From a virus: DNA of 34,493 bases. Positions 18,101-27,000 of this stretch are shown piece by piece. Under the pieces are notes generated by a model, which was not told where the DNA came from, made no database searches, and saw only the letters and a list, made by a program, of their open reading frames with translations. The stretch lies in IMG/VR virus record IMGVR_UViG_3300020433_000021, positions 1-34,493 of that record. One strand, given 5' to 3'. Position 1 is the first letter of the stretch, and every line of letters starts with the position of its first letter. The position numbers and the translations under genes were made by a program.

Positions 18101-19363
18101 ACTCTTGGTGATAATTCAACTCAAGAAATTAATCGTGTTGTCAAACAAATATTAGGTGCAGATCAAATAGAAACTGACGTATATACAGGTCGTGGAATAA
18201 ATGTCAATGATGAAAAACCTGTAAGATTTGAAAAACAAAAGGTAGATATTATAATCAATGGAGAAATAATACCAAAAACAAGATCATCTCTTGAACCACA
18301 AATTTATCCTACTGCAAAAATAATTGGAGATTTAACAACTACAAATGGTCCAGGCACAGGAAATGATGATGGTATTTTTGTTGATGACGCAACTTCATTC
18401 TTATTTGAAAAAGATAGATATAATCAAGCAGGTGACACTAAAGTTGATGCACTCATATCAAATGGTGAGACTACTAATGTAGGTGCAGCAGCAACAGCGA
18501 TAGTCAGTGCTACAGGAACTATTACGGATTTAGATATTACAGAGGCAGGATCAGGTTATAGTGGCACAGTTAGTGTTAAGATAAGCAGTCCTCCTGTAGT
18601 TGGAGTGGGTATTGGAACAACTGCAACAGCAACAATTAGTGTAGTCAATGGATCGATTGATAGTAGTGTAACAATTACTGATGCAGGTTTTGGATATTCT
18701 CAATCAAATCCACCACAAGTTATCATAGAAGATCCTGTATATGAAACTGAAAAAATTACAACTATTGAAAATGTTCAAGGTTTCACTGGTATAATTACAG
18801 GAATTCAACAAACAACACGAGGTTCTAATCCTTCTGCACTTAAGATTTTCTACTATGCAGTTACTAAAAATAAAGATAATCAATTAGTGGTTCAACAAGC
18901 AAACCTTCTTAAGCAAGGTTACCCTATTTTCGTAAATAAAACATCTGTAGGTGATGGAACACAATCTGTATTCGGAACAAATGCGGGTGGAACAGTGGGT
19001 ATTGGAACTACCTTCCTTGATAACATTTACATTGTTCAATTCCCACCTCATACGAATGGAGCAATCGGTTTAGTAACTGTTCATTTACATACAAATAGTA
19101 ATGCCTCAATCGCTGGTATTAATACAGAAGGTTTCTTTGATCCTGGCAATATTGGTATTACAACCTCTGTTGGTGAGTTCCATTGGGGAAGATTGTATGG
19201 AAATGATCTTAAACGTTCATCAAACCCAATTTCTATTGGTGTGACAGGATTAACAGTTGATGCAGGATTATCAACCTTCCCAACCATACAAAGAAAATAC
19301 TTTGGAGATCCTTCAGTAAGGGGTCTTAGATCTACAGGTGCACTTAGAGTATTTGGACTTTGA
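6113..19363 (+). CDS. Giant virion structural protein in the gene 7 position (4416 aa)
   Basis: The gene lies between 6 and 8, where T4 has the wedge protein gp7 (1032 residues), but is over four times as long. Residues 1-40 (MSQIDKRIKVNTIIENQLPE) and the C-terminus ending STGALRVFGL look like conserved caps of cyanophage giant structural proteins, from memory. Between them are repeated beta modules: NH-(G/x)-(F/L)...G-(D/Q)-x-(V/I) units, GxGY...PxV units, a YHYH-like domain (about 1263-1353), FxCxxD...YPR modules (about 3400-3700) and many VGIGTT strings. No enzyme active site, coiled coil or membrane segment is apparent. It has a good Shine-Dalgarno site (6097-6104). The role is probably an extended wedge or baseplate-periphery protein; gp7 equivalence rests on position. 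The reading frame is unbroken for 13 kb. Confidence 0.85.
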   Translation: MSQIDKRIKVNTIIENQLPEFVLSDFPNVSEFFKQYYISQEFQGGSGDLINNFDQYLKVDNLVPEVVVGVTTITSSVDISDKTINVSSTKGFPKEYGLLKIDDEIISYTGITTNSFTGCIRGFSGITGYNVGISSSLLEVNKEKLKFEETSAASHDNNSSVTNLSVLFIQEFFKKLKKTFLPGLEKNDFTETLDVGNFIKFARSFYQSKGVEESIRILFKVLYGVEAKILDLENNLIKPSSSEFIRREVIVADVVTPGGLPQNLIGQTIFKSNDLDTNASVSEVEIFTRGGKSFFKMSLFVGFSDRDLIQGVFTIPGRTKTLESSSINSSIISVDSTVGFGTTGTIISGSNTINYTSKSINQFFGCTGINQEIKKADDIRANETIFGYENGDLSKRVDLRITGVLSDLVEVSDIKLVSEGENIFSKNVGEKIFNNKSNYKEIFANSWKYNTSSRFKIENDADPFILNTKIDKSSIKKGDLFELLRRNGQDVQATFIVADINSDNSINVSGLSTVTGQQGLVSGQEYDIRRVIEKASSSGVEFDEGNDKIIANVLNVYTDGDTDGYVASNSLPDYDISTNIIKESFLGVGTTVLEGATGNQFSFINFAVTAKDNNNQPRDIKFIEGDAVVYLPDGDPIVGLDTGRVYFVDPQPVPTGQKVTSLAFYNSRSQIGTASTIQLQVGSSSTTNHNFVLQKHSNRKLSSNKILRKIPLSQNLFVASKQERPFNNIGILIDGVQIQSPYSDDLIYYGPIDQVNLQNGGTDYDVVNPPVIQVEAGAGTTALVEPIIEGSVKKIFVDPQDFDIESVTNISLTGGNGSGCLLQPILGARFRDLFFDSRNLFFGGSLDIVNETITFDDDHNLANGQKIFYRNEGNPSLGIGTAYETTNLINGTLSDGDPYFVRVVNPRTIRIFNTESDALSGIAGINTIGIATDTQSAGIHKFRTESVNTLLDVKVLNSGSGYQHRKLRVNPAGISTTYNTINFTNHGFNHGDVIEYSPTVGLGSTTPKNIQGLSTTTSYHVLKIDDNSFKLASNEDNFNRGEFVGLGSTGTGYQTFTYPEIKVNVQVTYRTNVTGTINITPLVTGNIIGSYLYEKGTDYGSTILNHQVNPKIEILNGKNAELRPIIVNGKISDVIVANQGSEYNSLPDVEVISTGEGTGAIVRPVITNGQITDAIVINAGIGYSSLTTRVKVTSSGMNAKLQARVRGLNVNNNQRFGDTNLEQKTSKLSFNLLGYSQDTAKIFEPDTFSLKPNDEFDKIENHSPIIGWAYDGNPIYGPFGYEDPDNINSDLVIIKSSYKKDKTKVFNRPTQFTEGFFVNDYIFDNNGDLDIHNGRFCKTPEFPNGVYAYFTTVEVGSSSNKLESVYPYFIGNTYRSPFIEDNLALDQDFDFNNSNLIRNTYPYNVSEKFADNDFIIESYEEIKQITNIESVHSGIIDNITILDGGAGYKVGDLTDFDNTDTEGSGFSAEVSDIVGIGISKIETSLSSFNNAVFVWNSDREVQVNYLPFVEIDNQDAVSVSGLSTTIVNLTGSFNAGLSTVSVGLAKSMGVGNVNGVVEDIFVNEIPNNITIGGSLRIGEGNNRETLKVLNIFNRNKAIRVFRNSGIAHTFGSSIDSLTNSFTIPVRTKKFESSRNDIIFFNAKQSVGVGTTGIGQRVDTFIGDIKTEVGLVPRTIRIPNHPFKTGQKVGLSTSDIDGSNSQFNVSPTTSPADTFTLPFQGQTTTDVFIIKKDEDHIGIVTTAAGVGNTTEGLFFFNNGGVTGVGTNLYKLTAQNTQVTGDFDKIISTVTTKVAAAGTTTHNLRNGDTVDITVLPNISVGIGTTTPIDVRYNSEFEKLIINPIDFVSSDVETNRIDIENHGFKTADKVFYDGNATGLGTGAYFVYRINDRYFQLGKTLKDVTVTPVNLLPITAGTGGNQSIAPINPQIKVVKNQKLTFGISSTSLAGFDFKIYYDQNLTNEYNSSIDSNNFNVVGVGTIGIGTNNTDPEGARLSIKFTESSPTKLYYGLSKGGFISTTDTDVENNNEILFIDSAYNGKYKISNVTDETFDFSPLEPEFLKYDDTDCDKIEYSTSSENVSGTIKDFRIISSGFNFKRIPKFKSVKSKTGVDANIKVSSNDVGKIKKSRILDIGYEYSSDKTLSPEAFIPPIVNIDNLDVVTSVEIVSGGLDYTSAPDLLVFNPVKNIVVNNSSLQAVAPNQTISDVNVIAPINGLDSIQHRVVAINNSNGVGINSVETSLSGIVTCYLETPTNGFPTEPFAINDDVFVEGISRVGEVGVSTQGGVGIGTTVIQGDGFNSENYNYQFFKVVDYIKGTPSKLKFSIAGLTTNPGVAKTFQSGFAILINKNKYPDIRPIQNRGQFDLGENLNVNGVQSDLSIVEIRDDYVKVDGLTIIKNTDRISGNISGTSAEIISLNENKAKFDIDFSSRQEYGWLDDTGKLSEDFQVIPDNDYYQNLSYSIKSPIVWDQLVNPVNRLVHPSGLKNFSDTEVKNNVRVGIGTTIEAVSNLIIDLINDPRRVDATNNFDFVKDFNVLEDVNKNLKSKQLLFSNKVLTDFTRCISNRVLVHDDISDKFSSVGFANDDTILDQVTAELGNYLIQIVDPDTNDAQFTELVVLTDQTKIILFEKSTDFTNVRLGSFKTDITSGNVKNLLFEPVDKFTKDHDLKILKINPDITQTSSATNIIGNTKLFGINKNAPSGTGNVTTTLAEFDKTDFNACYATVYVEDKVSKDVNYNEVIIDFDGTNTSLSQIYIDKNLAASNSAVGIITAKFENDLIKLQIINDRANDFETRSNIVGLGTTTAGIGTYRFNAIGQPAGAERSARLQSNYETGTNSVITYASIFKDFDTSAKSLVRVSTGQTSAVHQIITIRDENDVLTVQYPFVSIGSTSGIGTFGGEVNGNNIDLKFYPDSNFTSLIEVQSFNQIFYTESDFDNTPNDLKYGPITQKLFLDTFDGLEGNRANKTKFDLRYKNIPIYEKSFVPSSTTSTGLGVSETFNIPNHFFNTNEELTYTPDSTFIGVAGTAISIGATTNVAGVVTTLLPSTVYARAVDENNIKLYSRPEYVASGQPINVTGFGAGNAHKLTMTKQLTKTIIGLDGVVQQPITFTKISHTLDANIGAGTSQFVLSGISSINPTDVLRVNNEFMAIESVGFASLPQGTINDATDVSLGISTLPVVKVKRGVLGIPATSHSQNDVARIHRGSFNIIGSTVHFIEPPKGNQRSRRADTNLPFVKATFSGRTFLRQNYTTNMLFDDVSDDFTGIGKTYSLTVGGANTSAGIGLGNGVLFINGIFQQPSTSNNPDGNYNIIADTTAGISTVQFTGIKSENGQFIVSDFDINQNQVPRGGIIVSLASTPGLGYAPLVGAKASLFKNADGEITDVVGIGTTSGISLGIQTASYDNISGIITVTTEKVHGFAPNRPSTVHLKDLEFKCPKTVVGTPTNATYNPATGVLVLTIANHGLVNGDAVILDDNSIVFTCDKDGNATNHPYPRPSDPASGQYLTVSNVTTNTFRVNVGASSPSDQYVHTFVSATTDAVKTIGGGGYVGVTTSIFQDHERPLFVVGIVSERTFEVQAGASTIPHTYQGGGNAIEFFSDNTFGSGYRGATVSIGVTDIAYEHRFVSAGIGSIKLGNFNGSSYTATDANYISHTGNLILTIPNHNLTTSNKIGIDTGGIVFKCSKDNFFGNHPYPRSVSITSSPNGDPIAGIVTDITATTTNTVTIFVGQGGGGGTGANITATVGLGGTLAFNIVSAGTSYVNPELIIPEPIYENLEVEGISRIGIGTTTDTGVNLLVDVEVGASSTTVGIGSTLFEISKFKISRPGHSFKRGDKFRPVGLVTAAHLTEPIQEFELEVIDTFRDKFSSWQFGEIDYIDDIKNLQDGSRVRFPLFFNGQILSFEKDETNTQSQLIDLDAVLLIFVNGVLQQPGISYQFEGGSTFTFKEPPSPESGPDLNDHDHVDIFFYKGQEGVDVEIKDIQEEIKTGDQFRVLRNDVIGISTLGDNSTQEINRVVKQILGADQIETDVYTGRGINVNDEKPVRFEKQKVDIIINGEIIPKTRSSLEPQIYPTAKIIGDLTTTNGPGTGNDDGIFVDDATSFLFEKDRYNQAGDTKVDALISNGETTNVGAAATAIVSATGTITDLDITEAGSGYSGTVSVKISSPPVVGVGIGTTATATISVVNGSIDSSVTITDAGFGYSQSNPPQVIIEDPVYETEKITTIENVQGFTGIITGIQQTTRGSNPSALKIFYYAVTKNKDNQLVVQQANLLKQGYPIFVNKTSVGDGTQSVFGTNAGGTVGIGTTFLDNIYIVQFPPHTNGAIGLVTVHLHTNSNASIAGINTEGFFDPGNIGITTSVGEFHWGRLYGNDLKRSSNPISIGVTGLTVDAGLSTFPTIQRKYFGDPSVRGLRSTGALRVFGL
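8371..9735 (+). repeat. GxGY/PxV beta-module cluster in the giant protein
   Basis: Residues about 753-1207 of the giant protein carry several degenerate copies of a unit of roughly 40 residues. The pattern is: strand, (N/G)-x-G-x-(D/E/G)-Y, short turn, P-x-(V/I)-x-(V/I), G-x-G-(T/A)-x-A, strand, G-x-(I/V). Examples are NGGTDYDVVNPPVIQVEAG, NQGSEYNSLPDVEVISTGEG and NAGIGYSSLTTRVKVTSSG. Further copies occur near 12360-12650 and 18520-18740, and in three other proteins of the window. Confidence 0.7.
9901..10170 (+). other. YHYH-like domain inside the giant protein
   Basis: Residues about 1263-1353 contain GWAYDGNPIYGPFGY, the signature of YHYH-family domains, followed by DLDIHNGRFCKTPEFPNGVY and AYF. 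The eponymous YHYH is replaced by YAYF here. The domain family is known from secreted and phage proteins but has no firm biochemical role; in a virion it may be a structural or carbohydrate-facing module (inference). Confidence 0.75.
16327..17200 (+). repeat. FxCxxD...YPR repeat modules (three copies, one broken)
   Basis: Two full copies in the giant protein share the order: strand, NH(G/N)L, about 15 residues, (I)VF-x-C-x-K-D, NHPYPR. Copy 2 lies at about 16456-16620 (IVFTCDKDGNATNHPYPR) and copy 3 at about 17053-17200 (IVFKCSKDNFFGNHPYPR). A first copy at 16327-16415 has HGF...LEFKCPK but then runs straight into a new unit with no D...YPR part, which looks like a truncated repeat. Confidence 0.7.
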
Positions 19364-19375
19364 TTGATGAACCAC

Positions 19376-19383
19376 TATAAATA
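19376..19383 (+). promoter_or_regulatory. T4-type late promoter (TATAAATA)
   Basis: An exact TATAAATA lies in the 40-base gap between the giant gene and gene 8, 20 bases before the gene 8 start. The spacing is almost the same as for the gene 25 promoter. It gives gene 8 and the DUF4815 gene their own late start instead of relying on read-through of the 13-kb gene. Confidence 0.85.
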
Positions 19384-19403
19384 AAAAGAAAAGTTAAGAG
19401 TCG

Positions 19404-21008
19404 ATGCCAGCTATAGTTACTGATCAGTTTAGAATTCTAAACGCAAATAATTTTGTAGAGTCAGTCGAAAATACAAATAATTCATACTATGTCTTTGTAG
19501 GATTAGCTAATCCCAAAGGAGCAGAAAGAACTAGTAGAGTAGGATTTGGTAGAACAACTGATTGGAATGAGGATGATAAAACTCCTGCACCAGTCGATAG
19601 TTTTTCTTATCGTGCTCATGTTGGTGATACAATGAGTTTTGGTAAAAAAGTTTCGTCTGCAAATATAAGAAGGATAATAAGGAGAGTTGATTGGGTTCAG
19701 GGTCAGAGATATGAAATTTATAGAGATGATTATAGTGCATCAAATCAAAGTCCTCTAACAAAATCAAATAGATTATATGATGCAAACTACTATGTTTTAA
19801 ACTCTGATTTTAAAGTATACGTATGTATTGATAACGGATCTTCAGGAACAAATCCATTAGGTAATGTATCTCAAGATGAACCGACATTCACAGATTTAGA
19901 ACCATCAAAGGCAGGTAATAGTGGTGATGGTTTTATTTGGAAATATCTATTTACAATTTCACCAAGTGATATTGTTAAATTTGATTCAACAGAGTTTATT
20001 ACTGTTCCAAATAATTGGGCAACTAGTACAGACAGTCAGATTAGAGCAGTAAGAGAAAATGGTGACTCCAGTGTTAATAATAATCAAATAAAACATATTT
20101 ACATAGAAAATGCGGGAGCAAATTATACAAATAAAACAGATTTTGAGGTAGATATATTAGGTGATGGAACTGGTGGTAAAGCGAGAATAGATGTTGTAGA
20201 TGGAAAAATTACGAATGCAACTGTAAGTTCTGGTGGTAAAGGTTACTCATATGGTATAATTGACCTTGATAATTTAAGTAATACTGTTTCTAGCACTGAT
20301 AGAGCAAAATTAATACCTATTATTCCACCAAAATTAGGTCACGGTTCTGATGTATACACCGAATTGGGAACCGATAAAGTTATAATATATGCAAGATTTG
20401 ATGATTCGACAAATGACTTTCCAATTGACACCAAATTTTCTCAAGTAGGTGTTGTAAAAAATCCAACAAAAATTGGAACTTCCAACATTTACACAGAACA
20501 AACATTTTCTTCATTGCAAGCAATTAAATTTAGTGATACTGTAACAGGTACACCTGAAATTGGTGAGGAAATAGTTCAAACACTTTCCATTTCACCAAAT
20601 GTTGGTCAAATAGCAAATGGATATATTGCTTCTTTTGATAAGGATACAAAAGTGCTTAAATATTTTAGAGATAGATCTTTAAATTTTGCTAATACAAAAG
20701 ACCACACAGATGCTCTTGGTATATCTACAGTCGGTAGAATATATCAATTTGAGTCATCATCTCAATTAATTTCTCAAAAGGTTGGAGGATCATCAGCGTT
20801 TTCTGGAACAGTTGATACCACATTTAATGACTCCTCTGTAACTCCATCTGGAGGCAAACTCGTTAATTTAGGAGTTCAGTTCACTGGGGGATTATCTCAA
20901 CCTGAGATAAATAAAGGGTCGGGAGAAATTGTATATTTGGATAATCGACCAATAATTGTCAGAAATTCTCGACAGAAGGAAGACATTAAAATCATACTCG
21001 AATTCTAA
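19404..21008 (+). CDS. gp8: Baseplate wedge subunit gp8
   Basis: The 534-residue product begins MPAIVTDQFRILNANNFVES and continues NNSYYVFVGLANP, then WNEDDKTPAPVDS and RIIRRVDWVQGQRYEIYRDDY, the conserved N-terminal pattern of T4-like gp8 in marine phages. DGFIWKYLFTISPSDIVKF follows at about 175-195. T4 gp8 has 334 residues and forms the wedge dimer that bridges gp7, gp10 and gp6. The extra length here is partly explained by a GxGY-type beta insertion at about 231-291 (ENAGANYTNKTDFEVDILGD, then SSGGKGYSYG), the same module found in the giant protein and gp14. The gene is preceded by its own late promoter and only a weak AAGAG Shine-Dalgarno site, and is followed after 2 bases by the next gene. 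Confidence 0.92.
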   Translation: MPAIVTDQFRILNANNFVESVENTNNSYYVFVGLANPKGAERTSRVGFGRTTDWNEDDKTPAPVDSFSYRAHVGDTMSFGKKVSSANIRRIIRRVDWVQGQRYEIYRDDYSASNQSPLTKSNRLYDANYYVLNSDFKVYVCIDNGSSGTNPLGNVSQDEPTFTDLEPSKAGNSGDGFIWKYLFTISPSDIVKFDSTEFITVPNNWATSTDSQIRAVRENGDSSVNNNQIKHIYIENAGANYTNKTDFEVDILGDGTGGKARIDVVDGKITNATVSSGGKGYSYGIIDLDNLSNTVSSTDRAKLIPIIPPKLGHGSDVYTELGTDKVIIYARFDDSTNDFPIDTKFSQVGVVKNPTKIGTSNIYTEQTFSSLQAIKFSDTVTGTPEIGEEIVQTLSISPNVGQIANGYIASFDKDTKVLKYFRDRSLNFANTKDHTDALGISTVGRIYQFESSSQLISQKVGGSSAFSGTVDTTFNDSSVTPSGGKLVNLGVQFTGGLSQPEINKGSGEIVYLDNRPIIVRNSRQKEDIKIILEF

Positions 21009-21010
21009 CA

Positions 21011-24000
21011 ATGCCACAAAAGACAAACTTAAATATCAGTCCTTACTATGATGATTTTGATAAGGCAAAAAACTTTTATAAAGTTTTATTCCGACCAGGT
21101 CATCCTGTACAAGCAAGAGAACTAACTGGATTGCAATCTATATTGCAGAATCAAGTCGAGTCTTTTGGTAAACATATATTTGAAGAAGGATCAATGGTTA
21201 TACCTGGTGGTATAGAATATGATCCCGCTTATTTTGCTGTTAAAATAAACTCAACACATCTTGGCATTGATGTATCAGTTTATTTAAGTAATATTATTGC
21301 AAATAATAATGGTAAAGGAACCAGAGTAAGAGGACAGAATTCAGGTATTGTCGCAACAATTAAAAATTTCATATTACCACCAAGTGAAGGTGTTGATGAA
21401 ATTACAATTTTCGTAAAGTATGTCCAGTCTGGAAATGATGGTGAGAGTGTGGCATTTCCAAATGGAGAAGTTCTCATACTTGAAGAAAATCTAACTTACG
21501 GAAATACAACACTGAATACTGAGGAAACTATTCTTACATTAGTGCCTGAAGATGCAACTGCAGTTGGATCTGCTTTTGGTGTTAGTAAGGGTGTATATTT
21601 TGTGCGTGGAATATTTGTAGATGTAGAAACTCAATTAATAGTTCTTGATCCATATTCAAATAGTCCATCTTATAGAGTTGGTTTAGAAATAATTGAAGAA
21701 ATTGTCAATGCAAATGATGACTCATCATTATATGATAATGCAAAAGGATTTACTAATTTTGCAGCACCAGGTGCCGATAGATTTAAAATAACGACTAAAT
21801 TAGCAAAAAAATCTCTTGATGATACAAATGATACTAACTTTGTTGAACTGTTCAGAGTGAGAGATGGTCAGACAAAAAAATTACAAAATACAACAGTATA
21901 TTCAGAGATTAAAAAATATTTTGCAAAGAGAACTTTTGATGAGTCTGGAAACTATGCAGTAGAACCATTTCGTGTCAATATTCAAAATTCATTGAATGAT
22001 GAAGTAGACTCAAGAGGATTATATACATCTAACCAACTTACAGATCAAGGCAATACTCCGTCAAATGATTTGATGTGTGTAAAACTTTCACCAGGTAAAG
22101 CGTATGTAAGAGGTTTTGATGTTTATCTACCAGGCACTACAGTGGTGGACGTTGAAAAACCAAGAGATACAAAATCTGTATTATCTGCTTCTATTCCATT
22201 TAGAATGGGAAGTTTGCTTAAGGTTAATCGTGCTTATGGTACTCCGTTCATTAGTATTGGGGGTGCAGCAACAAATGTTATTGATTTATACAATAGAAGA
22301 TCTCCTTCAAATTATACTACAACAGGGAGAGGTTTAAAGATTGGACAAGCAAGAGTATATTCTTTTGGAGTTTCAGATGCTCCTTATGAAAATGATGCAA
22401 CACAATTTGATCTTCATTTATATGACATTCAAACATTTACAATCTTAAAGGTTACATCAACTAATAATGCAATAAAAGGAACTAGAGTAAGGGGTCTTAC
22501 AAGTGGTGCTGTTGCTTTTTGTGCAGAAGCAGCCAATCAACCTGCAACAGGTCATCTCACACTTGGCGAAACCACTGGAGAGTTTATTGAGGGTGAGGAA
22601 ATTGTTTTTGATGAGCAATTACATACCGTAAGAGCATCAATTACCGAAGTAAATGTTTTTGGAATTGATGATATTAAGTCAGTTTTTCAAGATTCAACAA
22701 CTTTAGGTGGTTTGGCAAAAGATTTTAGTGCTGATGCTGTTCTTTATGATCGTGTCCTACCTAATTTTTCTATTAATGACGAATTATCTTTAACATTCAA
22801 CGGTGGATCTGGAAATAGTGCTACAAACACAGCTACAGTTGCTGGTCGTAGATTTGTTGGTAAAGTTGGTATAAAAACAGATACAATTATTGGATATAGC
22901 CACACATCGGCTGATCCAGTATTTTTAAGAGTTGATAGCGTTTCTACAACACAAATATCATTAACAGGTATTCCTGCCAATGTAAATGGTGTCATGAATG
23001 GCACTCCTATACAATCTGGAACCTTAAATACTAATTTCACAATTAAAGTTCCAAAAATTGTTAAAGCAAATCAAAATGGTATTTTTGCAAGACTTCCTAA
23101 AAAGAATGTTTCAATAGTCGATACTTCAAATTCTAATTTAATAATTAGTAAACAGGTAAAAAATGTAACTGTAACTAATACTAAAGCAACACTAACAAGT
23201 GGTGCTGTGCTTGATGCATCTGCTGGCATTACAAGTGCATTCTTTGAACCATTTGATGCAGAAAAATATTCTATTCATTATGCAAATGGAATTATTGAAG
23301 ACTTAACTTCTGATCAAGTAACTTTATCAAATGGAAATAATGATATTGAATTTAGTGGATTATCTGCTGGTCCTGTAACTATTAACGTTACACTTAAAAA
23401 AGTTGGCATAAAGAGTAAACAAAAATCATTTGTAAGAAGTGAACAATTAGAAGTGACTAGAACTGCTGGAATATCTACTTCAGGAGGTCTTACACAGGAT
23501 GCTCGTTATGGTTTAAGAGTTGAAGATGAAGAGATATCATTGAATACACCTGATGTTGTTAATATTGTGGCAATTTATGAGTCTAAAACTACATCCAAAG
23601 CAACTTTAGATAAATTAACCTTTATTAATGGATTAAGTTTGAATACAAATGCAATTATCGGTGAGCGATTAGTTGGGCAAGAAAGTCGTGCAGTAGGGCA
23701 AATTGTTTCAAGAACATCAAATCAAATAGAATTTGTATATTTAAATGCAAATAAATTTGTCGTTGGTGAGCAAATTAAATTTGAAGAATCTAACATACAA
23801 ACAAATTTACAAGACATAACTACTGGTAATTATGTAAATAGAACTACTAATTATACATTAGATAAAAATCATAAACGCCAATACGCTGGTATTTCAAAAC
23901 TTGTTAGAAAAGACAATTCTCCAATACCAGGTAAAAAACTTCTTGTAATTTATAACAAATATTCAGTACCATCATCTGATAACGGTGATGTATTTACAGT

Positions 24001-27000
24001 AAATTCTTACAGTGCAAACAGATTTGAGAAAGATGTTCCATCAATTGGATTTGATAGAGCATCAGATCTTTTAGATTTTAGACCAGTTGTTAGTGATTAT
24101 AATCCTGCTTCTGATACTGGATCTCCTTTTGCATTTTCTAATCGATCATTTGTACATTCTAATCCATATATCATTACACCAAATGAGAGTTCTATATTAG
24201 GGTTTAGTTACTATCTACCAAGAATTGATAAATTAGTCATCAATCAATTTGAGGAAGTTAAATTAATTAAAGGTGAGTCATCTGATGATCCCTCTGCACC
24301 CACAGAGTTAGGTCCATCTATGGAAATTGCAGAAATTATATTACCTCCATACCTTTATAATGTTGATACTCAACCATCAATTATTATGAAGGATAATCGT
24401 AGATTTACGATGAGGGATATTGGTGCACTTGAGAAAAGAATTATAAACTTAGAAACAGTAACAACATTAAATGCTCTTGAACTTGATACTAAATCATTCC
24501 AAGTAAGAGATGCTGATGGATTAGATAGATTTAAATCAGGTTTTGCTGTTAATGATTTTAAAAACAGAGATTTTATTAATTTTGATGTAGATGGTGGTTC
24601 AAGATGTGATGTAGATGTATTTCATCGTGAATTAATTAGTGCAGTTGATTTTTGGTCAATGAGGGCAGAACTTGCAGTTAATCCTGCGATTGATACAGAT
24701 CTCGCTGACATAAATTCAAACTTACAATTATTAGATACTAATTGTAAAAAAACTGGAGATTTAATAACTCTAAATTATACAGAGGTAGATTGGTTAGACC
24801 AACCACAAGCAACAACAAAAGAAAATGTGAACCCATTTGAGGTTATTGCTTTTGCTGGTCAAGTAATAATTGATCCTCCATCAGACAACTGGGCAAGAAC
24901 AATTTATATTGACAATGTAAGAACAGAGTCAACTGGTAATAGATGGGTAGAGCAATCAAATATTGTATCCAGAAATACTACATCTGAAACAGATGTTGAT
25001 GTTCGGAGAGAGGGTGTAAGATATTCAGATGATGAATATATTATTACCACAAGAACGACAACTAATACCACTCGTACAGAAAGATCATTTACTAATGTTC
25101 TTGAGGGTAGTGCAAGAGAATATGATTACATTGATGATGTTAAGATAACTGGTAAAGCAGATCCTTATATGAGATCAAGGAATGTTTATTTTGCTGCAAA
25201 TGGATTAAAAGCAACAACCAGACACTATCATTATCTAGATAACGGTACTCCAGATATTGTTCCTAAATTGGTTGAAATTAGTATGTCATCAGGTGCATTT
25301 ATAATTTATGAAAATGCTCGTATCGAACAAGATGGTGTGCAAATAGGATATGTAAAACTACAAGCACCAAATCACAAATATGGTGATACTAATCGTCCTG
25401 ACGTTGGTGCTGGATTAGGATCTCCTTCAGTGATTGTTGAAAAATATGAAATTGATATCTATGATCGTTCAAGACCTGCACCATCAGACACATATTCAGC
25501 AACTTCTCAGTTATTGAATATTGACGTTAGTTCTTTAGCAAACTTAGAAAATTATTTTGGTTATGTTGTTAAAGGTGCAAGAATAGTAGGGGAAACAAGT
25601 GGTGCTGTTGCAACAGTTACAAGTATAGATTTATTCTCTGATAATTGGGGTGATTTAATCGGTGCATTCTTCTTTAGAGATGCAAATACTCAACCATTAC
25701 CACCTGTTGTCTTTAAATCTGGTACAAAGACGTTCAGAGTGACTGCAGCACCAGAAGGTGTAATTCCATTACCAGGCGAAACAGCACTCGCTAGTGACGC
25801 TTCTGGTACCTTTACAGGCACTGGTACAATACTAACACAGAATACATCAACTGTTCAAGTTAGAAACCCACCCGCACCTCCTCAAAGACAAAATGACATT
25901 ACATTTAATGTAACACAAAGATCAGATGTAACTAGACAATTTATTCCTGCTCCTCATAGAGATCCTCTTGCTCAATCATTTACAGTAGATGAAACTGGTG
26001 CTTTCCTAACATCATTTGATGTTTTCTTTGCGTCAAAAGATCCAAAAGCAAAATTATTTGTAGAACTAAGGCATGTAGAATTAGGAACACCAACTAGATT
26101 TCTGGTAGCAGAATATGCTCAAGTTGCATTAAATCCAAGTCAAGTCAATGTTTCTGATGATGCATCAGTTGCAACTACAATTAGTTTCCCATCACCAATT
26201 TATCTTGAACCTGAAAAAGAATATGCACTTGTATTCTTAGCACCTGCTTCTGATAAGTACGAAATGTGGTGTGCAACAATGGGTGAAAAAACAATTAGAA
26301 CAACTAATTTACCAGATGTTGAAAATGTTGTTGTAAGTAAACAATATATTGGTGGTAGTTTGTTTAAATCACAAAACGGAACCATTTGGACTGCAAGTCA
26401 ATATCAAGACTTATGTTTCAAGTTACGTAAAGCATCATTTGTTTCATCTGGAACTGCAACATTCTATAATTCATCTATTGAACCTGGTAATCTTAATACA
26501 TCTCTCTTACCTGTAAATGCTTTACGTTCTTTACCTAGAAAAGTAAAACTTGATATAGATGGATCTGGAACGAGAACGAATGCTAATTTCCCAATAGGAA
26601 GAAAAATAAGTACAAATTCTGGACAAGCATCAGACGATAATAATATTACTGGTATTATTGAAGGACAAGGTGCACCTATTGATACTAATGGATTAACAGG
26701 ATTTGAAATTGTATCTCGTGGAACAGGATATGAATTTAGTAATCCCAATAATATACCTCTAGTTTCATTAACAGGAAGTGGTGATGAAGCACAGTGTACC
26801 GTAGCTGTTACTAATGGTGTTGTTAATACTAATGGTATTTCTAATTTAACTGTAGGAAAAAATTATCAGGTTGGTGAAGTTTTAACAATTGATAACAGTG
26901 ATGCAAATGTTTTAAGTGGGCAAGGATTTAAACTTGTAGTAAAAGCGATTAATAGTACATTTGATTCTTTATTCTTAACTGATGTTCAAGGTAAAGAATT

